From: Verrucomicrobiota bacterium
GTDB taxonomy: Bacteria > Verrucomicrobiota > Verrucomicrobiia > Chthoniobacterales > UBA10450
Reading direction: 5' to 3'
DNA: 10,473 nt
Assembly (NCBI GenBank): GCA_003218525.1
Contig: QHNU01000062.1
Span: 1 to 10,473, forward strand
A program made the translations under genes and the position numbers. The notes beneath the pieces are model-generated. The model was not told where the DNA came from, did no database searches, and worked only from the letters and a program-made list of their open reading frames with translations. This document shows positions 6,904 to 10,473 of this stretch, one piece after another; within the stretch, counting starts at the first letter, position 1; every line of letters begins with the position of its first letter.

Positions 6904-7601
6904 GGCAAAAATTTATCGAACTCGTCACGGGTGATGATGCGGAAGCGGACGCGATCACCGGGCCGGAGCAGTGCCGGCGGATTCGCGTCCGCATCGAATA
7001 ATCGCAGCGGTGTCCGGCCGATCACGTTCCAGCCGCCCGGCGACTCGAACGGATAGATTCCGGCTTGCGCGCCGGCGATCGCAACCGATCCCGCTGGAAC
7101 ATGCGTTCGCGGGGTGGCAAGACGGGGTAAGTGCAGCTTTGCGGATAGGCCGGCGAGAAACGGAAAACCGGGCATAAAGCCAATGCACGCGGTCGTGTAG
7201 GTGGCGGAAGAATGCAGCGCGATGACCTCGGTTTGTTCAAGTGATGTCTGCTCGGCAACACGCGCCAGATCAGGCGCAAGCTCGAGGTCATAGCAAACCG
7301 GAACTTCGACCGATCGCGTTCTGATTCTCGAGCGATGACCCTTCGATCGAACAAGCGAAACGATTCGATCGTGCAAAAAGTCCGCGATTGATCGGCCGTC
7401 CACCACGGAGGCAATCCTGCTTAAATCGAGAAAAAGGGCGACCGATTGATAAGCTGAGGTGACTTCGATCACCCCAGGAATGTTGGCGTGCTCGAGCGCA
7501 TCAGCCGCAGACAACGAGCGCCTGAGCAACTCGGCGGCGTCGGATGATTCGTCTGCAAAATCAAGGATGATTGCAGAATCGCCGAGCGGTTGGATTCTCA
7601 T
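6900..7601 (-). CDS. pxpB: 5-oxoprolinase subunit B (KipI / allophanate hydrolase subunit 1 family)
   Basis: Encodes 233 residues. Diagnostic segments are IQPLGDSAIILDF (3-15), IPGVIEVTSAYQSVALFLD (41-59), CIGFMPGFPFLAGL (139-152), RTHVPAGSVAIAGAQAGIYP (165-184) and SPGGWNVIGRTPLRLFD (187-203). It partners PxpC in the cytoplasmic 5-oxoprolinase. The order B-C-A is the same as in the Escherichia coli pxp (ybgJKL) cluster. The ATG at 7601 follows a weak AGG at very short spacing. The 58-base gap to yceI is the only non-overlapping junction in the operon; it contains a weak CGAGC/GCTCG hairpin but no clear promoter. Confidence 0.95.
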   Translation of the reverse strand: MRIQPLGDSAIILDFADESSDAAELLRRSLSAADALEHANIPGVIEVTSAYQSVALFLDLSRIASVVDGRSIADFLHDRIVSLVRSKGHRSRIRTRSVEVPVCYDLELAPDLARVAEQTSLEQTEVIALHSSATYTTACIGFMPGFPFLAGLSAKLHLPRLATPRTHVPAGSVAIAGAQAGIYPFESPGGWNVIGRTPLRLFDADANPPALLRPGDRVRFRIITRDEFDKFLP

Positions 7602-7659
7602 CGCCTGAAGGTTTATCCCACGAGCCAGCCGCGCTCGCCAGATTAACTCTTACGCGAGC

Positions 7660-8241
7660 CTATTCTGCGCGGACTGCTTCGATCTCGATCGCCGGCACGA
7701 CCTCTTGACCAATACCGGAAATAGCTTCGGTGCTGCCGCTGAACACAAGATTGAAATCTTTGCGGTGGATCGGATCGGTCGTTACTTGCCAGCGCGTTCG
7801 CGCGGGTACCGACTCGGCCGTAATGGGGCTCGCCAGCTTGACATGCAACGTCATCGGCCGGGTAACGCCATGCATGGTTAAGTCACCGGTGATATCACCG
7901 CTATTGGCTCCTGTTCGCTTCACGCCGCGACTCCGGAAGGTGATTTCCGGAAATTTCGCCGCATCAAAAAAATCCGCGCTCCGCAAATGCTGGTCTCGTT
8001 TGGCAATTTTCGTGTCGATGCTCGCCACCTGGATGATCGCTGTGACGGTGGAACGATCGGGGTGCTCGCGATCGAAATCGATCGTGCCACTGAATTTGTG
8101 AAATTCACCTCGGGCGGTACCGAGAAGATGCCGCAGCTGAAAGGCGATCTTCGAATGCGTCGGGTCGAACTTATACGTTTCCCCCCGGACCGGTGAAGCG
8201 ATGACGACGAGGCAGGAAACAGAGATAAGAAGGAGTTTCAT
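7660..8241 (-). CDS. YceI-family periplasmic lipocalin-like protein
   Basis: Encodes 193 residues. A signal peptide (about 1-20, hydrophobic LLLISVSCLVVIAS core) is followed by the YceI domain: YKFDPTHSKIAFQLRHLLGT (23-42), KFSGTIDFD, then KRDQHLRSADFFDAAKFPEI, GDLTMHGVTRPMTL near the centre, and DRKDFNL-type DPIHRKDFNLVFSG late. YceI proteins are extracytoplasmic beta-barrels that bind long isoprenoid lipids such as polyprenyl or quinone chains; the physiological role is usually unknown. The ATG at 8241 overlaps the recO stop by 4 bp, so the two are probably co-translated although they seem functionally unrelated. Family membership is clear; the ligand is not. Confidence 0.93.
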   Translation of the reverse strand: MKLLLISVSCLVVIASPVRGETYKFDPTHSKIAFQLRHLLGTARGEFHKFSGTIDFDREHPDRSTVTAIIQVASIDTKIAKRDQHLRSADFFDAAKFPEITFRSRGVKRTGANSGDITGDLTMHGVTRPMTLHVKLASPITAESVPARTRWQVTTDPIHRKDFNLVFSGSTEAISGIGQEVVPAIEIEAVRAE

Positions 8242-8795
8242 TTCAGGGAAGTTGTTTTGCCGGACGCCGATACTTGCTTCAAAACTCGAGCGCGGGAACG
8301 AGGTAACTTGCCGAAAAGATTTGCCAAAGTCATCGCCGGATTTGATTTGGCGTTGTGCACGCCCGCAATGCGTGCCAGTTCAGTTTCGAAATGCGAAATA
8401 ACACGCGCGCTGGGATCATTGACCGCAAGATAACCGAATGCCCGTTGCAAGAGATTAAAAATCTCAGGCTCGTGGTGCTCCGTCTCAGTGCAAATCTCGA
8501 TCAGCTCGACAAAATAGGAGGCTGTTTCGGTCCGCAAATAATTAGTGCGAATCCCGGCGAAGGGGTTGGTAACGGCGACCTCGCGCAAGGTATGCAGGTT
8601 CGATTTGCGACTGATCGCGATAGAAAGCTCTGCCTCGAAAAACAAATCAAGTCGGCCGGCGAATGGACTTTTTGGGCGGCGAGCCCCGCGGGCGACGGTT
8701 TGGATCACACCCATCGAATCAGTGCACCAGGAGACGATCAAGCTGGTGTCGCTCAATCGCCGTTTGCGCAGAAGGATGCCGCGGATGCTGTTCAC
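8238..8795 (-). CDS. recO: DNA repair protein RecO, short form
   Basis: RecO anneals single strands and, with RecR, loads RecA onto SSB-coated DNA. The family-like sequence begins VNSIRGILLRKRRLSDTSLI, then GVIQTVARGARRPKSPFAGR (29-48), the N-terminal OB-fold, followed by a helical region (TASYFVELIEICTE, EIFNLLQRAFGYL, FETELARIAGV). A GTG at 8795 is chosen as start, giving 185 residues; a weak AGG lies about 8 bases upstream, and GTG codons at 8819 and 8831 are alternatives. The frame stays open to an ATG at 9017, but that extension is translated repeat sequence. At 185 residues the protein is shorter than the roughly 240 of many RecOs, has no Cys-rich zinc-binding cluster, and stops soon after the helical core. 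It is the first gene of the operon and overlaps yceI by 4 bp. Confidence 0.85.
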   Translation of the reverse strand: MNSIRGILLRKRRLSDTSLIVSWCTDSMGVIQTVARGARRPKSPFAGRLDLFFEAELSIAISRKSNLHTLREVAVTNPFAGIRTNYLRTETASYFVELIEICTETEHHEPEIFNLLQRAFGYLAVNDPSARVISHFETELARIAGVHNAKSNPAMTLANLFGKLPRSRARVLKQVSASGKTTSLK

Positions 8796-8820
8796 GCGAG
8801 AACCTACATGACTCCGCACC

Positions 8821-8889
8821 GTAGCCACGGCTTTGTCAGCCGGCCCGGACGGGGATCGGTAACGGCGACGGTCGGAGACCGCCGCAACA
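8821..8889. repeat. REP family B-like pair just upstream of recO
   Basis: The left unit begins GTAG (8821-8824) with a CGGCT/AGCCG stem (8828-8832/8838-8842). The right unit, GCGACGGTCGGAGACCGCCG and its next base (8865-8885), is the exact reverse complement of the left arm of the 3561-3623 pair, but its foot has decayed from CTAC to CAAC. It lies within the open frame extending upstream of recO and supports placing the real start downstream. Confidence 0.7.
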
Positions 8890-8905
8890 ATCCGACCGAC
8901 TCTTT

Positions 8906-9150
8906 TGTCATTCCGAGCGAAGTCGAGGAATGGAGTGGCTGGGGAAGCCGCGACATAGACGGGCAGGCCGTCGGCCGAGTGAGGGGGAAGCGAACGAGTC
9001 AATCTCTGACTATTCATCGCCCCATGAAAGAGTTGTTCGCTACTGGGTTAATCTTAGGTGGCGAATCGCTCGGGTGTTAGATAATTGAGAAGTCAGGTCG
9101 TTTAGCCACGGACAATAGTCAGAGATGTCTCGGCTTCGCTCGACATGACA
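8906..9150 (-). mobile_element. 245-bp MITE-like palindromic element, copy 2 (inverted)
   Basis: Exactly the same length as copy 1 and in the opposite orientation. It runs from TGTCATTCCGAGCGAAGTCG at 8906 to CTCGACATGACA at 9150. By hand alignment it shows about 11 substitutions and two compensating one-base indels against 3136-3380. The internal inverted repeat CTCTGACTATT (9004-9014) / AATAGTCAGAG (9114-9124) is perfect here. It fills most of the space between the divergent recO operon and the aldo/keto reductase gene, so regulatory signals for either gene may lie in or next to it. Confidence 0.75.
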
Positions 9151-9238
9151 GAGGCGCTGGGATACGGCGTACGTCACGGCGGGGGCGAGGAAAGCCGCAG
9201 CGATCTCAACTAATCATCGATCCTTTGCCGGGGCTCTA
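9151..9238. other. Intergenic stretch with no supported gene
   Basis: Holds a trace of a family A arm (GGCGCTGGG at 9153-9161) and otherwise nothing recognisable. No clear promoter for the downstream reductase gene was found. Confidence 0.4.
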
Positions 9239-9300
9239 CTGTAGCGGCGCTCTCTGAGCGCCGAGGAATGTTCAGAAGACGACGGTCGGAGACGGCCGGT
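9239..9300. repeat. REP family B pair upstream of the aldo/keto reductase gene
   Basis: The left unit is CTGTAGCGGCG then CTCTCTGAGCGCC, with a perfect 7-bp stem GGCGCTC/GAGCGCC (9246-9252/9256-9262) and GTAG at 9241-9244. The right unit (about 9280-9298, GACGGTCGGAGACGGCCGG) is degenerate. Bases 9239-9260 are the exact reverse complement of 3602-3623, so the whole pair is a mirror copy of the pair downstream of the permease gene. Confidence 0.75.
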
Positions 9301-9340
9301 TTGAAGGTTGCGGTTGCCAATCCCTGCCGCAATTTCCAAG

Positions 9341-10258
9341 ATGCAAACACGCAATATCGGATCACTGGAAGTGTCAGTGATCGGGCTCGGCTGCAATAAT
9401 TTTGGGTGGCGGATCGATGCCAACGCGTCCGCAAAAGTGGTGGATGCGGCAATCGCTTCGGGGATCAACCTCTTCGACACCGCCGATCGCTACGGGAATG
9501 GCTCGAGCGAAGAATTCCTGGGCCGCGCCCTCGAGGGGCGACGCGATCAGGTCGTTATCGCAACGAAGTTCGGAATGGAGATGGGAAAGGACCAACAGGG
9601 CGCATCACCAAAATATGTTCGCAGAGCGATTGAAGCGAGCCTGCAGCGACTGCGGACGGACCGAGTCGATCTTTATCAGCTCCATCAACCCGATCCGAGG
9701 ACCCCTATTGCGGACACGCTCGGCACTCTCGATGAACTGGTCCGCGGCGGAAAAGTGCGCGAGATCGGCTGCTCAAACTTTAGCGTCGAGCAAATTCGCG
9801 AAGCAGCAGGAGCGGCAAAGGGCGCTCGATTTGTCAGCGTCCAGAATGAATTCAGCCTATTCCATCGCGAACCGGAGAAAGGCGTGCTGCAAGAATGTGA
9901 AAAAGAGGGAATGGCTTTCCTTCCGTATTTCCCACTCGCGAATGGGTTGTTGACCGGAAAATATCGGATCGGGAAAAAGCCGCCCGAAGGCAGCCGCGCC
10001 GCCGAAGGATTCGGTCCGAAGGTCTTCACCAAGAGAAACCTCGAAATCGTGGAGGCCCTGATCAAATTTGCAGAAGCGCGCAGTCACAGCGTTCTCGAAC
10101 TGGCTTTCGGGTGGCTCCTTTCCCACAAGCCGGTGGCCTCAGTCATCGCCGGTGCAAGTAGGCCGGAACAAGTTCGCGCGAATGCCAACTCAACATCGTG
10201 GCAATTGTCGTCTGACGATCTTCGCGAAATCGACGCCATCATGGAAAGCGCGCGCTGA
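9341..10258 (+). CDS. Aldo/keto reductase
   Basis: NAD(P)H-dependent oxidoreductase of the AKR superfamily, cytoplasmic. Numbering from the ATG at 9341 (305 residues), the catalytic tetrad is visible: D46 and Y51 in LFDTADRYG, K76 in VVIATKFG, and H115 in VDLYQLHQPDP. Also present are the N-terminal strand VSVIGLGCNNFG, EIGCSNFSVEQI and, at the C-terminus, VIAGASRPEQVRANA, the cofactor-binding end of the barrel. The frame opens earlier at a TTG at 9308, but the family alignment starts at MQTRNIGSLEVSVIG, so the ATG is preferred; no strong ribosome binding site is seen. The substrate cannot be read from the sequence. A gap of 26 bases separates it from the exporter gene downstream, so the two may be co-transcribed. 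Confidence 0.92.
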   Translation: MQTRNIGSLEVSVIGLGCNNFGWRIDANASAKVVDAAIASGINLFDTADRYGNGSSEEFLGRALEGRRDQVVIATKFGMEMGKDQQGASPKYVRRAIEASLQRLRTDRVDLYQLHQPDPRTPIADTLGTLDELVRGGKVREIGCSNFSVEQIREAAGAAKGARFVSVQNEFSLFHREPEKGVLQECEKEGMAFLPYFPLANGLLTGKYRIGKKPPEGSRAAEGFGPKVFTKRNLEIVEALIKFAEARSHSVLELAFGWLLSHKPVASVIAGASRPEQVRANANSTSWQLSSDDLREIDAIMESAR

Positions 10259-10284
10259 TCAAAGGCAGCGCGATTCCATTCATC

Positions 10285-10473
10285 ATGGCAACCACGGAAA
10301 CGGCACGCGTCCCACAGGATCTCAGCGGACGCCAATACCGATTGCCGGTCGGCCGGGTTACCTGGCGCACAACATTTCGCGCGCTGCGCCATCGCAATTA
10401 TCGGCTTTTTTTCTGGGGGCAACTGGTCTCGCTCGTCGGCACCTGGATGCAGCAGACCGCGATGAGCTGGTAC
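10285..10473 (+). CDS. MFS transporter, partial (N-terminal end only)
   Basis: Only the first 63 codons are inside the window, beginning at the ATG at 10285. A polar leader of about 30 residues is followed by FRALRHRNYRLFFWGQLVSL and VGTWMQQTAMSWY, the first membrane helix with the (R)NYRLFW and GTWMQ pattern common in the EntS-like (MFS_3) branch of the major facilitator superfamily. Members export small molecules from the cytoplasm by proton antiport. The substrate and the rest of the protein lie outside the window. Confidence 0.8.
   Translation, partial: MATTETARVPQDLSGRQYRLPVGRVTWRTTFRALRHRNYRLFFWGQLVSLVGTWMQQTAMSWY

Noticed and set aside
8796..9017. N-terminal 74-residue extension of RecO from the ATG at 9017
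   Set aside because: It is translated repeat DNA (family B unit and 245-bp element) and RecO similarity starts only at the GTG at 8795.
9308..9340. TTG start for the aldo/keto reductase
   Set aside because: The extra 11 residues are not typical of the family, and the GAAGG lies directly against the TTG with no usable spacing. The ATG at 9341 fits the family start.

Overview
The window looks like chromosomal DNA from a GC-rich, free-living bacterium. The intergenic repeats, the RAYT transposase and the gene styles fit a soil Verrucomicrobiota (Chthoniobacterales-like) genome. That assignment is an inference from general resemblance, not a database match.

Left part (1-2867, all minus strand): the N-terminal two-thirds of a glycogen branching enzyme (glgB, cut by the window edge), a complete REP-associated tyrosine transposase (RAYT, Y1/HUH family), and a membrane-anchored NERD-domain protein. 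Palindromic REP-like repeats surround the RAYT gene on both sides and continue past the NERD gene.

Middle (3687-8795, minus strand): one tightly packed operon, transcribed recO - yceI - pxpB - pxpC - pxpA - APC permease. Four of the five junctions are 4-bp ATGA stop/start overlaps. PxpA, PxpB and PxpC are the three subunits of the ATP-dependent bacterial 5-oxoprolinase, which converts 5-oxoproline (pyroglutamate) to glutamate. The coupled permease probably imports the substrate or a related amino acid. RecO is a recombination mediator and YceI a secreted lipocalin-like protein; both look like passengers of the same transcript.

Right part (9341-10473, plus strand): an aldo/keto reductase followed by the start of an MFS exporter, divergent from the recO operon.

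The most notable content is between the genes. Two REP-like families (A and B) occur as facing hairpins with a GTAG-type tetranucleotide at the foot, the arrangement known for RAYT substrates. A 245-bp element with palindromic terminal inverted repeats (TGTCAT...ATGACA) occurs twice in opposite orientation (3136-3380 and 8906-9150), about 95% identical by hand alignment. These copies, with family B repeats beside them, bracket the whole recO-to-permease operon. No RNA genes, CRISPR arrays or convincing intrinsic terminators were seen.
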